From Psychrosphaera haliotis (GTDB lineage: Bacteria; Pseudomonadota; Gammaproteobacteria; Enterobacterales; Alteromonadaceae), in the NCBI RefSeq assembly GCF_009728465.1, contig NZ_WOCD01000001.1:248001-312000 (forward strand): a stretch of 64,000 nucleotides of DNA, written 5' to 3'. Position numbers and translations under genes: made by a program. Shown in pieces: positions 20,164 to 28,633 of this stretch. Position 1 is the first letter of the stretch. Every line of letters starts with the position of its first letter. Under the pieces are notes generated by a model. The model saw only the letters and a program-made list of their open reading frames with translations. It was not told the origin of the DNA and made no database searches.

Positions 20164-21183
20164 ATGAAAGCAATTGGTTATAAAGAATCGTTACCGGTAA
20201 CTAACATTAACTCTTTAATTGACATTGAGTTACCAACCCCTGAAGCAACAGGTCATGATCTTTTGGTAAAAATAAAGGCCATTGCGGTCAATCCTGTCGA
20301 TTTTAAAATACGCCAAGGTATGGCGCCTGAAAATGGTGAAACCAAAGTTATTGGTTGGGATGCAGTTGGTGAAGTTGTGGCGGTAGGTGAACAAACAGAA
20401 AACTTTAAAGTTGGCGATGCAGTCTACTATGCAGGCGACTTAACACGTTCTGGTAGTAATGCCGAATATCAACTTGTTGATGAACGTATTGTGGGTAAAA
20501 AGCCTTCTACCATATCGAATGCTGAAGCTGCGGCCTTGCCATTAACAACGATTACCGCTTGGGAATTACTATTTGAGAGACTAGAGATAAAACAATCTCA
20601 AAGTGCTAAAGCCTCAGATGAAGTTTTATTGATAGTTGGGGCGTCTGGTGGTGTTGGTTCAATTTTAGTTCAGCTTGCTAAAAAGTTAACGGGTGCAACG
20701 GTAATTGGCACAGCATCTAGAGAAAGCTCAGCGTCTTGGGTCAAATCTCTTGGCGCAGACCATGTAATTGATCACAGTAAACCTATGCCTGAACAAATAA
20801 AAGCGTTAGGTATTGAGGCTGTAACGCACGTTGCTAGTTTAACGCATACTGATTCGTACCTAGACAGTTACGTTGAGATTCTAGCACCTATGGGTAAGCT
20901 TGCCTTGATAGACGATCCTGAAAGCTTAGATGTTAGTAAGCTAAAGCTTAAATCTATTTCATTGCACTGGGAGTTTATGTTCACTCGCTCAATGTTTAAA
21001 ACACTAGACATGAACGTTCAGCATAAGTTACTAAACAAAGTAGCCAGTCTTATTGATCAAGGCATGATAAAAACCACGCTAGGAAAAAACTTAGGCATTA
21101 TTAATGCGGAAAACCTTAGACAAGCCCATGCAGATTTAGAGTCTGGGAAATCTATCGGGAAGATAGTACTAGAAGGCTTTTAA
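20164..21183 (+). CDS. Zinc-type alcohol dehydrogenase-like protein (quinone reductase group)
   Basis: 339 residues. A GroES-like N-terminal domain (AIAVNPVDFKIRQG, GWDAVGEVVAVGEQTENFKVGD) is followed by a nucleotide-binding fold with GASGGVGSILVQLAKKL and a late AH. The structural-zinc Cys cluster is absent, as in the zeta-crystallin/quinone oxidoreductase branch, so NADPH-dependent reduction of quinones or enones is more likely than alcohol oxidation. The overall pattern fits the adh_fam_1 group. The ATG at 20164 (GGAATTTGGC upstream) is chosen over a TTG twelve bases earlier. Confidence 0.87.
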   Translation: MKAIGYKESLPVTNINSLIDIELPTPEATGHDLLVKIKAIAVNPVDFKIRQGMAPENGETKVIGWDAVGEVVAVGEQTENFKVGDAVYYAGDLTRSGSNAEYQLVDERIVGKKPSTISNAEAAALPLTTITAWELLFERLEIKQSQSAKASDEVLLIVGASGGVGSILVQLAKKLTGATVIGTASRESSASWVKSLGADHVIDHSKPMPEQIKALGIEAVTHVASLTHTDSYLDSYVEILAPMGKLALIDDPESLDVSKLKLKSISLHWEFMFTRSMFKTLDMNVQHKLLNKVASLIDQGMIKTTLGKNLGIINAENLRQAHADLESGKSIGKIVLEGF

Positions 21184-21251
21184 AGCCTTCTAAAACCTAA
21201 ACAACGTGCATTAGTAAAACAAAAAACGATTGTATCTTTAATTTAAAAGAC

Positions 21252-21309
21252 AAGTTTACTTGACACAACAATGTGTGTCGTATAACTTTACTAAAAGTTA
21301 AGTAAACTT
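21252..21309 (+). promoter_or_regulatory. Promoter flanked by a 10-bp inverted repeat
   Basis: AAGTTTACTT (21252-21261) and its exact inverse AAGTAAACTT (21300-21309) flank a promoter-like TTGACA (21260) and TATAAC (21281). This is a plausible operator pair for the XRE regulator encoded at the end of this operon. Confidence 0.45.
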
Positions 21310-21340
21310 TACATTTTAATAAACCTAAAGGATATATATC

Positions 21341-21766
21341 ATGAATAAATTTGAACAAGCATGTATAGACAAAGGACTCGTTCCAAAAGATATTAAGAAT
21401 GCCAATATTGCTAACGCCTGGGCATTAGCTTGGGCGCTAAGTTTGGCTGGAATTTCATACGCTGCTGACCAAAGTTGGTACGACTCCATCGCCATTATTC
21501 TCGCGGCATTTGCAATCCATCTTGCCATTGGCATAAAGCTTATCTTTGTGTTTAGAAACTTCATCAAACAAGCTGATGAGCTTGAGCGAAAAATACAACT
21601 AGATGCATTGGCCTTTTCTGTTGGCGTTGTCATTGTGTCATTTTCGAGTTATTCAATTTTAGAAAAGTCCTTCGAAGTGCCTGAGCTGAGTCCTAGCATT
21701 ATGCTCGTCATACTCAGTATTGCGTATATGGTGGGTATTATTGTCGGTCGCAGGTTGGTCAGATGA
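21341..21766 (+). CDS. Small membrane protein paired with an XRE regulator
   Basis: 141 residues with four hydrophobic segments (about 25-45, 48-65, 85-105 and 113-135) and an amphipathic charged loop (KQADELERKIQLDALAF) between the second and third. I recognise it as the kind of four-helix protein often encoded directly before a small XRE regulator, but it has no known biochemical role. It overlaps the regulator gene by four bases (ATGA), so the two are made together. AAAGGATATATATC precedes the ATG. Confidence 0.65.
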   Translation: MNKFEQACIDKGLVPKDIKNANIANAWALAWALSLAGISYAADQSWYDSIAIILAAFAIHLAIGIKLIFVFRNFIKQADELERKIQLDALAFSVGVVIVSFSSYSILEKSFEVPELSPSIMLVILSIAYMVGIIVGRRLVR

Positions 21767-21960
21767 ACAATAAGTTAAAAGAGCTACGTACAGCATTGAA
21801 AATGACTCAAGCGGATTTGGCAACCACATTAGAAGTATCGAGGCAAACCATTAATGCCATTGAAAAAGGCAAGTTTGATCCGAGTTTACCTTTGGCATTT
21901 AAGTTTTCTCGACTGTTTAAATTGCCAATTGAAGAGATATTTGATGACGAAGAAAATTAG
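21763..21960 (+). CDS. Small XRE-family helix-turn-helix regulator
   Basis: 65 residues, almost entirely a Cro/CI-type helix-turn-helix (LKMTQADLATTLEVSRQTINAIEKGKFDPSLPLAFKFSRLF), with the acidic tail EEIFDDEEN typical of the short YozG-like group. It starts inside the stop of the membrane-protein gene. It probably represses its own operon through the inverted repeat at 21252-21309. Confidence 0.92.
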   Translation: MNNKLKELRTALKMTQADLATTLEVSRQTINAIEKGKFDPSLPLAFKFSRLFKLPIEEIFDDEEN

Positions 21961-22001
21961 AAAATGATACCCAAATGCAACTAAATTAAGTTGCTTACAT
22001 C

Positions 22002-22030
22002 AAGGCAACCATATTTGATTGCCTTTTTGT
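22002..22030 (+). terminator. Rho-independent terminator of the membrane protein/XRE operon
   Basis: Stem AAGGCAA/TTGCCTT with a 10-base loop followed by TTTGTTTT. Confidence 0.85.
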
Positions 22031-22068
22031 TTTCAAGCATATATGATTGCTCCAGAGGTGATTAAAAT

Positions 22069-22695
22069 ATGATTGCAGTGTTAACCGGTGATGTTATTCA
22101 TTCTAGTAAAATGTCTAGCAAACAGTACTCTCAAACTATTGAAACGTTAAAGCAGCTGATTTTAGCTGAAAAACAAAAAAGTGAAGCTAGTGGCGACATA
22201 TACAGAGGTGATGAGTTTCAACTACAATACTCCAAACCTGAATATGCATTGCAAAGCGCATTAATTTTTAAACTTAGTCTGCCCTGCACTCTTTCGTTAG
22301 CATATGGAAACTATGACCTTCTTAATGACTCACCAAGTACCTCTTCTGGTCCAGTTTACGTAGAGTCTGGAAAACGTTTAGACAGGGCTACTCGCGGTGA
22401 TTTAATAGTAAACCTCTCATCAGATACCAGCGTATTTCAGAATGGCAGCAACCCTACAGCGCCCCTTCCTAATAGCTTATTACTATTAAATAACTTTTTA
22501 ACACACACACTAAACAGCTTAACCAAGTCTCAATCAGAATTATTATTAACATATATTAAAAATGAATTTCCAGAACACAAGGTCCTTGCCGAGCTAACAG
22601 GAACAAGTCGTCAAAATATCAGTAACCGGTTGAGTAGCATGGGCGCACATTTAGTGAGAGACTATGTAAATTACATAAACCAATTATTGGCCTAG
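22069..22695 (+). CDS. SatD-family protein with C-terminal helix-turn-helix
   Basis: 208 residues. The N-terminal part begins MIAVLTGDVIHSS and has RGDEFQL, features of the SatD family. The C-terminal part (about 160-200) contains a winged or simple helix-turn-helix (LAELTGTSRQNISNRLSSMG). The DUF3307 gene follows after 15 bases, the usual partner, so the two act together, probably as a regulator plus membrane protein. The N-terminal domain resembles nucleotide-cyclase-like folds, but catalytic function is unproven. The biological role is unknown. Confidence 0.75.
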   Translation: MIAVLTGDVIHSSKMSSKQYSQTIETLKQLILAEKQKSEASGDIYRGDEFQLQYSKPEYALQSALIFKLSLPCTLSLAYGNYDLLNDSPSTSSGPVYVESGKRLDRATRGDLIVNLSSDTSVFQNGSNPTAPLPNSLLLLNNFLTHTLNSLTKSQSELLLTYIKNEFPEHKVLAELTGTSRQNISNRLSSMGAHLVRDYVNYINQLLA

Positions 22696-22710
22696 TTAAA
22701 CGGATTTAAA

Positions 22711-23448
22711 ATGGAATTAATCATATTATTGGTCGTCGCACACTTCATTGGCGACTTTTATTTACAACCAAAACAATGGGTTGATTGCCGTAATACCAAT
22801 CATGCGCGTTCAAAGGGCTTGTATAAGCACATTGCGACACACTTTGTTTTAAGTATATTTGCAGCCTTGCTCAGCGACTTGCCTGTATTCACCATATTAT
22901 TAGTGAGTCTCTCTATTGCCGTTACACACTTTTTAGCCGACCTTTGGAAGTCACACCAAGCAACAACATTAAGGTCATTCCTAATCGATCAGCTTGTTCA
23001 CATCATAGTTATTTTAGGCATTGCTTTTATTGTTTCTGACATCACTTTTGCGCAAATAAGCACTTCATTTAGTAACCTAAATACACTTAGCAATGCCATT
23101 TTCGTCACAGCTTATCTATTGGTTTGTAAGCCGGCTTCTGTGCTCATTAGTCTGGCATTACGCAAACATACTCAGCATTTGGCTGAAGAAGCTGGCGATA
23201 AAGGCTTACAAGCGGCAGGCGCATGGATAGGTTATCTAGAACGGTGTTTAACCATTTCATTTATTTTTATGGGTCAGTTTGCTGGGACCGCTTTTTTAGT
23301 GGCGGCTAAAACCATATTTCGTTTTGGTGATTTAACAAAAAACAATGACATGAAGCTAACCGAATACATGATGTTAGGTACGCTACTTAGCTATTCTATT
23401 GCGATTTTTGTAGGCTGGAACGCACTGTACCTAATGCGAGTTTTATAG
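22711..23448 (+). CDS. DUF3307 membrane protein, SatD partner
   Basis: 245 residues with about six hydrophobic segments. The N-terminus LLVVAHFIGDFYLQPKQWVD is the DUF3307 hallmark (His and Asp within the first helix, then Gln-Pro). A second motif HFLADLWK near residue 72 also fits. No catalytic assignment is known. Its 3' end overlaps the convergent gene ending at 23396 by 53 bases, an unusually long tail-to-tail overlap. Confidence 0.8.
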   Translation: MELIILLVVAHFIGDFYLQPKQWVDCRNTNHARSKGLYKHIATHFVLSIFAALLSDLPVFTILLVSLSIAVTHFLADLWKSHQATTLRSFLIDQLVHIIVILGIAFIVSDITFAQISTSFSNLNTLSNAIFVTAYLLVCKPASVLISLALRKHTQHLAEEAGDKGLQAAGAWIGYLERCLTISFIFMGQFAGTAFLVAAKTIFRFGDLTKNNDMKLTEYMMLGTLLSYSIAIFVGWNALYLMRVL

Positions 23449-24478
23449 AACGATCGACGCCATTTTTACTTGGCATAATCAATACCCCATCCTCAATAAA
23501 TGCCTTGTATAACGGCGCTATTGGTCGCTTAAAGTCGTTGACGCCTGCTGACCATAATTGCTCGCCATTAAGCTGACTGAAAATGCTTATAGAGTCGCTT
23601 GCTTTTAAAATGATTAAATCACTAAAACCTTCAACCCCAACTGACTCCCAGTTAACTTCTGGTGAAAGTTTTGACTGCCAAATTACGCTGCCATTTTTGA
23701 TTTTAGATAATACGCCAAAGGAGTTAGTCTGATATGTCGTTTTTCCGTCCAAAATCGCTTTTTGATATTGGTTTTTATAGGAAACAGTATAGAGCTCATT
23801 GTTATCGCCTAGCCATAGATTGCTAACCGCATAACCATGTAAAGATTTTGATAACGCATCGCCGTAAGACCAACATAGCGTTTCATCTAAATACATCGAC
23901 GGAGAGTCACCTAAGGTGCATAATTTTATATCACGCAATCCATCATCTACTTTTACTCTAAAAGACAATAAATACTGAGCATCATTACTAATTAAAAACT
24001 GAGTATGGCCATGGTAGTGGAATGTCATGTCGATAGGCTCTGGAAACAAAACCTGTTTTTCAGAGACCTTATTATCACCTCGTTTGTAAGTATAAAAAGT
24101 GCGTTGAGTTGGTGATACTTTAGCAACCAATATAGCGTTTCCATTGTTCGAGAAAACAATATCTGTATAAAGACCAGAACCTTGCCAAATCACTTTTTCA
24201 TTATCAATAATAGCAGCCTGAACCGCTTTGGGTATGTCATTGCCATAACCGAATAGCTCGTACTTGAGAAGCACTTTTGCGCTGCTGTTTGGTTGTGTGC
24301 GGATAGCCTCAGGCGCAAATGAAATCTGTGCCAATAAGGTTGGAGATAGGGTTGATAGATCTTTATCAAGTTTTACATCTTGGTTAAAAGCCAGCAACAT
24401 GTTGGAGTTTATAAAAATAAAAACAAAGGCCGCTAATGCAGCCCCTTGTTTTAATCGCCTTTTTAATAGAAAAAGCAT
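23396..24478 (-). CDS. Exported protein of unknown function, beta-propeller-like
   Basis: About 360 residues starting at the ATG that shares its A with the SPFH stop codon (TAATG). The N-terminus has Lys/Arg then a hydrophobic segment (AALAAFVFIFINSNMLLAF), a signal peptide or anchor. The rest shows repeated short beta-type stretches with Trp/Asp-Gly turns (IWQGSGLYTDIVFSNNG, VIWQSKLSPEVNW, LWSAGVNDFKRP), resembling PQQ- or WD-like propellers, but no family is certain. It is the last gene of a transporter/SPFH operon and may be a periplasmic partner. It overlaps the convergent DUF3307 gene by 53 bases. Confidence 0.6.
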   Translation of the reverse strand: MLFLLKRRLKQGAALAAFVFIFINSNMLLAFNQDVKLDKDLSTLSPTLLAQISFAPEAIRTQPNSSAKVLLKYELFGYGNDIPKAVQAAIIDNEKVIWQGSGLYTDIVFSNNGNAILVAKVSPTQRTFYTYKRGDNKVSEKQVLFPEPIDMTFHYHGHTQFLISNDAQYLLSFRVKVDDGLRDIKLCTLGDSPSMYLDETLCWSYGDALSKSLHGYAVSNLWLGDNNELYTVSYKNQYQKAILDGKTTYQTNSFGVLSKIKNGSVIWQSKLSPEVNWESVGVEGFSDLIILKASDSISIFSQLNGEQLWSAGVNDFKRPIAPLYKAFIEDGVLIMPSKNGVDRSIKLALGTVRSSLQKSQ

Positions 24479-25384
24479 TATTGTCCGTCTTTGTTTCTTA
24501 AATCCATAATTGGCATCGCGCCCTCGCCCATCATAGTTGAAGGTAACTTTCCGTCCCATGCTTGGGCTTCGGTCAGCTTAACAATTAATGGGTTGTTTTT
24601 AAGTGCTTTTGCTTTCGCTTCAATGGCTTGTGCTTCGGCTTTACCTTTAAGTAAAATCGATTGTGCTTCCGCTTCTGCTACTTTTAATATGCCTTTTGCG
24701 CGGGCATCGGCCGTGTTAACTGCTCGTAAGGCTTCTAAGCGTTGGCGTTCAAGTTTATGCTCTTCCGCTGCGGCTAAGTTCTTTTCTGTTTGTTTAATTT
24801 CTATCGAATTAATGTACTTAGTTGGCAATACAATGTTTTCAATTTGAATATTATCAACAATAACTGGAAAGCCTTCCATTTCAGCCGTTAGTCGACGCTC
24901 AATACCTTGAATGGCCGTCGCTCGATCTTGGATTAACTGCTCTGCTTCAAACTGTGGAATGGTATCTTTTGTTGCTGAACGAAAACGAGGATCCAAAATA
25001 CGTTGCTCAAACTGAGTTAAACCGCCATAGCGCTTAAACAAATCAAGCGCCGCTTCTTTGTTTACCGTCCAGTTAACTGACACTTCAATGGTCACTGGCA
25101 TTTGCTCTTTAGTACTTGAAGCCATCTTTTCAGCGTTTTTACGCGTTCTAACTTCAATTAACTCAACGGTTTCAATAAATGGGATTTTAAAGTGTAGCCC
25201 TGGGTTTTCTTGATGCTTAGCTTCACCAAAGCGTTTTACAACGCCTACATGTCCTTCAATAACAATAAAATAAGAATTAAATATCGCTATTAATGCTAAT
25301 ACACCAGGTACAATTTTCTTAAATGAAAGAGATTTAAAAAACTCTTACCGCTTGTGCTTTTTTTGTTGGGTTAGTCATGTCCAT
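24478..25384 (-). pseudogene. SPFH/band 7 (prohibitin-like) protein, one frameshift
   Basis: Translation from ATG 25384 (AAGGAAG upstream) gives 16 residues (MDMTNPTKKAQAVRVF) and then TAA. One base further on, the frame continues as FKSLSFKKIVPGVLALIA, a membrane helix, and then IEGHVGVVKRFGEA, the SPFH start. The remaining 215 residues are the band 7 core and Ala/Glu-rich coiled coil (AEAEAQSILLKGKAEAQAIEAKAKAL). The break is at a T6 run (25336-25341), where five Ts would keep the frame. The full protein would be about 300 residues, membrane-anchored, forming an oligomeric scaffold. A TTT-TAA-A context could also allow programmed +1 shifting. It follows a NatAB-type transporter by 22 bases. 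Confidence 0.8.
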
Positions 25385-25406
25385 TGTTACTTCCTTTTTT
25401 AACTAA

Positions 25407-26645
25407 TTAACCTTTGTAGGTTACTTTTAACATATCTTTTAACGTCGGCTCTTTGCCATACATATTCATGCCCATTTTGAAAACTCTTGCCGCCAATATT
25501 CTAAAATAATAAAAACATACAAGGCTAAATATGAGCGACAAAATAGGTTCCCAAACCGCTAGTTCTACCAGAGACATTCTTACCGGCATAACCGCAAATG
25601 ATGTAATGGGCAGGTAACTTAAAAATACAGTAATAACGCTATTTGGAGCGTCTATTAAAAAGAACGTTAGTGCGACTGGAACTAGTGGCAACATCATCAA
25701 GCCACTTTTACCACTGTGATTAGGATCGTCTATTGCCGAAGCGATTGCCGCCATAAACGCCGCACATATTGAAAGTCCAGCAATTGCAAACGCAAATAAC
25801 CAAGGTAAAAGTGACCAATTAATAATATTCAGGTTAAATGATTGTTGTTTAATCACAACAGAGAAAAACAAAAACGATATGACAATTGAAAGTAGCGTGC
25901 CAACCATTGTTTTTACAGCAAATAGAATTTGCCCCAAAAGTTTCCCATCTATCCATGTTTGTGGCGTCATTGTTGCCATTAATTGCTCGGTAACTCTGTT
26001 TTGCTTTTCTCCGGTAATACTTACAAAAAGCTGACCAAATACGCCAAACACTGCAACAACTAATAAAAATAAAACACCATACGCCGTGATGGTTTGTGTT
26101 TTGTCCGCTTCATTTTTTAATAAGTCATCAAGAACTTTATGATCGATATTGATTGGCATGCTCAGAGCAACTTGCTGTTCGGTGGTTAAGTTGAGTTGGT
26201 CAAATTTTACAGCCTGCAATTCTGCATTAATAAGTGCGACCAGCTGATTTTGCCAATTCGACTTTTCAGCCGTAGTAATAGAAGCGTCAACACTCTGGAA
26301 GTCTTTTGACTCAATGCTTGGTTTATTCAATTCAAGCGTTGCATCAAACTCACCTTCTTCTGATAAGGCATCTAAAACCTCTTGCAGGTTGTCCACCTTT
26401 ATAAATTGAAAAGCGCCAGCATTGGGCAAAGCTTTGTTCACTTCAAAGTGTTGGCTCGTTGCTACTTTATATACGTCGTCTAATTGTTGACTTTTATTGG
26501 CTACAAAATAAATGACTAAACCGGCGGCCAACATAATGAGCTTTCCGATAACTTCTTGCTTAAGCTTAAAAAAGTGCAAAAATTCCCATTTTGCCACTGT
26601 CCAGCTTTGCCTAAGGTTGACGTTAAGTGAATTATTGTTTTTCAT
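25407..26645 (-). CDS. ABC transporter permease, NatB-like
   Basis: 412 residues. An N-terminal helix (about 35-52), a long extracytoplasmic loop (55-180), then five to six helices at the C-terminus is the ABC-2 layout of NatB/YhaP-like permeases. The cytosolic motif GEKQNRVTEQLMATMTPQTWIDGKLLG fits exactly. Its start codon overlaps the ATPase stop by one base. Likely role: efflux of Na+ or a hydrophobic compound together with the ATPase; substrate not certain. Confidence 0.85.
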   Translation of the reverse strand: MKNNNSLNVNLRQSWTVAKWEFLHFFKLKQEVIGKLIMLAAGLVIYFVANKSQQLDDVYKVATSQHFEVNKALPNAGAFQFIKVDNLQEVLDALSEEGEFDATLELNKPSIESKDFQSVDASITTAEKSNWQNQLVALINAELQAVKFDQLNLTTEQQVALSMPINIDHKVLDDLLKNEADKTQTITAYGVLFLLVVAVFGVFGQLFVSITGEKQNRVTEQLMATMTPQTWIDGKLLGQILFAVKTMVGTLLSIVISFLFFSVVIKQQSFNLNIINWSLLPWLFAFAIAGLSICAAFMAAIASAIDDPNHSGKSGLMMLPLVPVALTFFLIDAPNSVITVFLSYLPITSFAVMPVRMSLVELAVWEPILSLIFSLVCFYYFRILAARVFKMGMNMYGKEPTLKDMLKVTYKG

Positions 26646-27598
26646 TACGATTTTCCTTCATCAAGAACGGCACTATTACTCGATTCAGAGTTATGACTCG
26701 CAACGGCATTTAAATAAATTGTATGTAATGTTTGCGACTGGTTTTTTAGTTCAACTACGTTGCCAATTTCACTAAGCAGCGGCAGCAACTCATTTAAGGT
26801 CTGATCTTTCTGTAGTGTGATAAGTAACTGATTAGCTTTGATTAGTTCCACTGTATATTGACCGTTTAAATTATCCAGCGGCCCTAAAGGTTGGTCGGGC
26901 GTGTAGCGAACATGAATCACAGCAGCTTGTTTTGCTAGTAATATATCTTCCAAATCACCGTAGATAACCGCTGAACCTTGGTTTAATAATAAAACCCTGT
27001 CAGCTAATTTCTCTACCATTGCCATTTGGTGTGCACTAAGAATTACGGTCATGCCTTGTTGTTTCAGCTCTGCTAAAAACTGTACAACTAGCTCTTGATT
27101 AATTGGGTCTAAACCTGAAAATGGCTCATCAAGAATAACCCATTTTGGTTGATGCAAAACTGCACTAATGAGCTGAACCTTTTGCTGGTTACCTTTTGAT
27201 AACGCTTTAAGTTGTTCATCTACTCGGCTGGTTAAACTGAATTTATCTAACCAATAAGCGCAACGCTCTTCAAAGTCGCTTTTACTAACACCTTGTAATG
27301 TTGCAAAAAACTCTAAATTTTGTTTTACGGTTTTTTCTGGATATAAACCTCTATCTTCGGGTAAATAGCCTAATAAATGAGAAGGGATTGATGTGTAGCT
27401 TTCTGAGCTGTCAGATAACAAAATGGAACCACTGTCAGGTTGCGTAAACCCCACTAACATTTTTACTAGTGATGACTTTCCTGCTCCATTGGGGCCTAAC
27501 AGCGCAAATATTTCACCTGGACTCACTTCAAATGACAAGCCATTAACGGCTGTAACGTTTTGATAGTGTTTTTCTAGAAGGTTTACTTTTAACATCAA
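26645..27598 (-). CDS. ABC transporter ATP-binding protein, NatA-like
   Basis: 317 residues. Walker A GPNGAGKSS (about 35), the signature LSKGNQQKVQ (a variant with Lys-Gly-Asn typical of NatA/EcsA-like ATPases), Walker B WVILDEP and switch SAHQMAMVEKL are intact. The C-terminal 90 residues form the NatA-type extension. First gene of a minus-strand operon: ATPase, permease, SPFH protein, exported protein. A weak operator-free promoter region of about 160 bases separates it from the divergent binding-protein gene. Confidence 0.9.
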   Translation of the reverse strand: MMLKVNLLEKHYQNVTAVNGLSFEVSPGEIFALLGPNGAGKSSLVKMLVGFTQPDSGSILLSDSSESYTSIPSHLLGYLPEDRGLYPEKTVKQNLEFFATLQGVSKSDFEERCAYWLDKFSLTSRVDEQLKALSKGNQQKVQLISAVLHQPKWVILDEPFSGLDPINQELVVQFLAELKQQGMTVILSAHQMAMVEKLADRVLLLNQGSAVIYGDLEDILLAKQAAVIHVRYTPDQPLGPLDNLNGQYTVELIKANQLLITLQKDQTLNELLPLLSEIGNVVELKNQSQTLHTIYLNAVASHNSESSNSAVLDEGKS

Positions 27599-27759
27599 CG
27601 TCCCTGTTTAAATTTTAAATTGGCGATTATACTAAAGTCACATCGACAATATTTTAGAGCTCTAAAATAGCCAAATTAGTAATAAAATGCACTAAAAACC
27701 TATTTTTAAAATGTGTTAAAACGTTTCTAAAACATACGCATGAAACTAAGGGACTACAT

Positions 27760-28524
27760 ATGCTTCGTTTATTCTTGTTTCTTCCGCTAATGCTATTATC
27801 TAGTTTTTTAGCCAATCCTTTAATAGCAGCTGAAAATACGAAGTTGTTAGAACCTATGCGCAAACCAAGCGCACCATTTGTGTTGCATTGGGCTTTTATG
27901 GATTTTCCTCCACTGGTTTCTTTAAATGAAGACGGTCAGGCGACTGGCGATCTAGTAACGTTAATGAATAAAGTCTCAATAGTGAGTGGCATAAAATATC
28001 AAGCTCATGAGTTCCCTAATCTACGAGCCATTTTCAATTTAAACCAAGACAGAAATAACTTCTCTATCGCGGTGAAAGAGTTAGTTACAGACAAAAACCA
28101 ATTTGTTATTAGCGCTATGCCCGTTGCTACATTGCAACTTCAAGTTGAATGGAAAAATACAAGCTCTCCAATCAAATCAATAGCGGAACTAAAAAACAAA
28201 GATCTAATCTTACTAACTGGCTACACCTATGGCGGTTTAAAAGAAACCTTCTCTTCGTTGTCAAAGAAAGTAATTAATGTATCAAATCACCAAAGAGCTA
28301 TCACCGCTTTAGAAAAAGGAAGAGGTGAATATGCGTTAACCTACAAGGTAGCCAGTGACCATATAACAACCACCTCAGACAAAAACCAATTTAATCATAT
28401 TGTTATTGATGAACTTGACTTGTTTTTTATACTCAATAGTAATGTTAAAGACGCTAGAAATGTGATGAAAAAGCTTGAGGAAGCCTATCTATCAATAGCT
28501 AAAGAAGTAGGCCCTGCCTCATAA
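27760..28524 (+). CDS. Periplasmic solute-binding-like protein (SBP_bac_3 type)
   Basis: 254 residues with a signal peptide (LFLFLPLMLLSSFLANPLIAAE). The body has the pattern of family 3 binding proteins (FPPLVSLNEDGQATGDLVTLMNKV near the N-terminus, IKSIAELKNKDLILLTGYTYG in the second lobe), but the ligand-contact residues are not clear. There is no linked amino acid transporter. The next gene in the same direction is a DISM-type diguanylate cyclase, and orphan binding proteins of this kind often act as sensors for such receptors. That is inference. Confidence 0.7.
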   Translation: MLRLFLFLPLMLLSSFLANPLIAAENTKLLEPMRKPSAPFVLHWAFMDFPPLVSLNEDGQATGDLVTLMNKVSIVSGIKYQAHEFPNLRAIFNLNQDRNNFSIAVKELVTDKNQFVISAMPVATLQLQVEWKNTSSPIKSIAELKNKDLILLTGYTYGGLKETFSSLSKKVINVSNHQRAITALEKGRGEYALTYKVASDHITTTSDKNQFNHIVIDELDLFFILNSNVKDARNVMKKLEEAYLSIAKEVGPAS

Positions 28525-28633
28525 ATGCGTTGAGTAAACATAACAAATCGTTTAAATTACCGCCTTTTTTATTATTCATTATTTTTGTAGCCTGACTTAA
28601 CAGGACGTTGCGAAAGTTGTCATAAAGGTAAAC

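Noticed and set aside
24478-25125. SPFH protein starting at an internal ATG (25125)
   Set aside because: That start would remove the membrane helix and half of the SPFH domain, which are encoded upstream in the same frame without an ATG.
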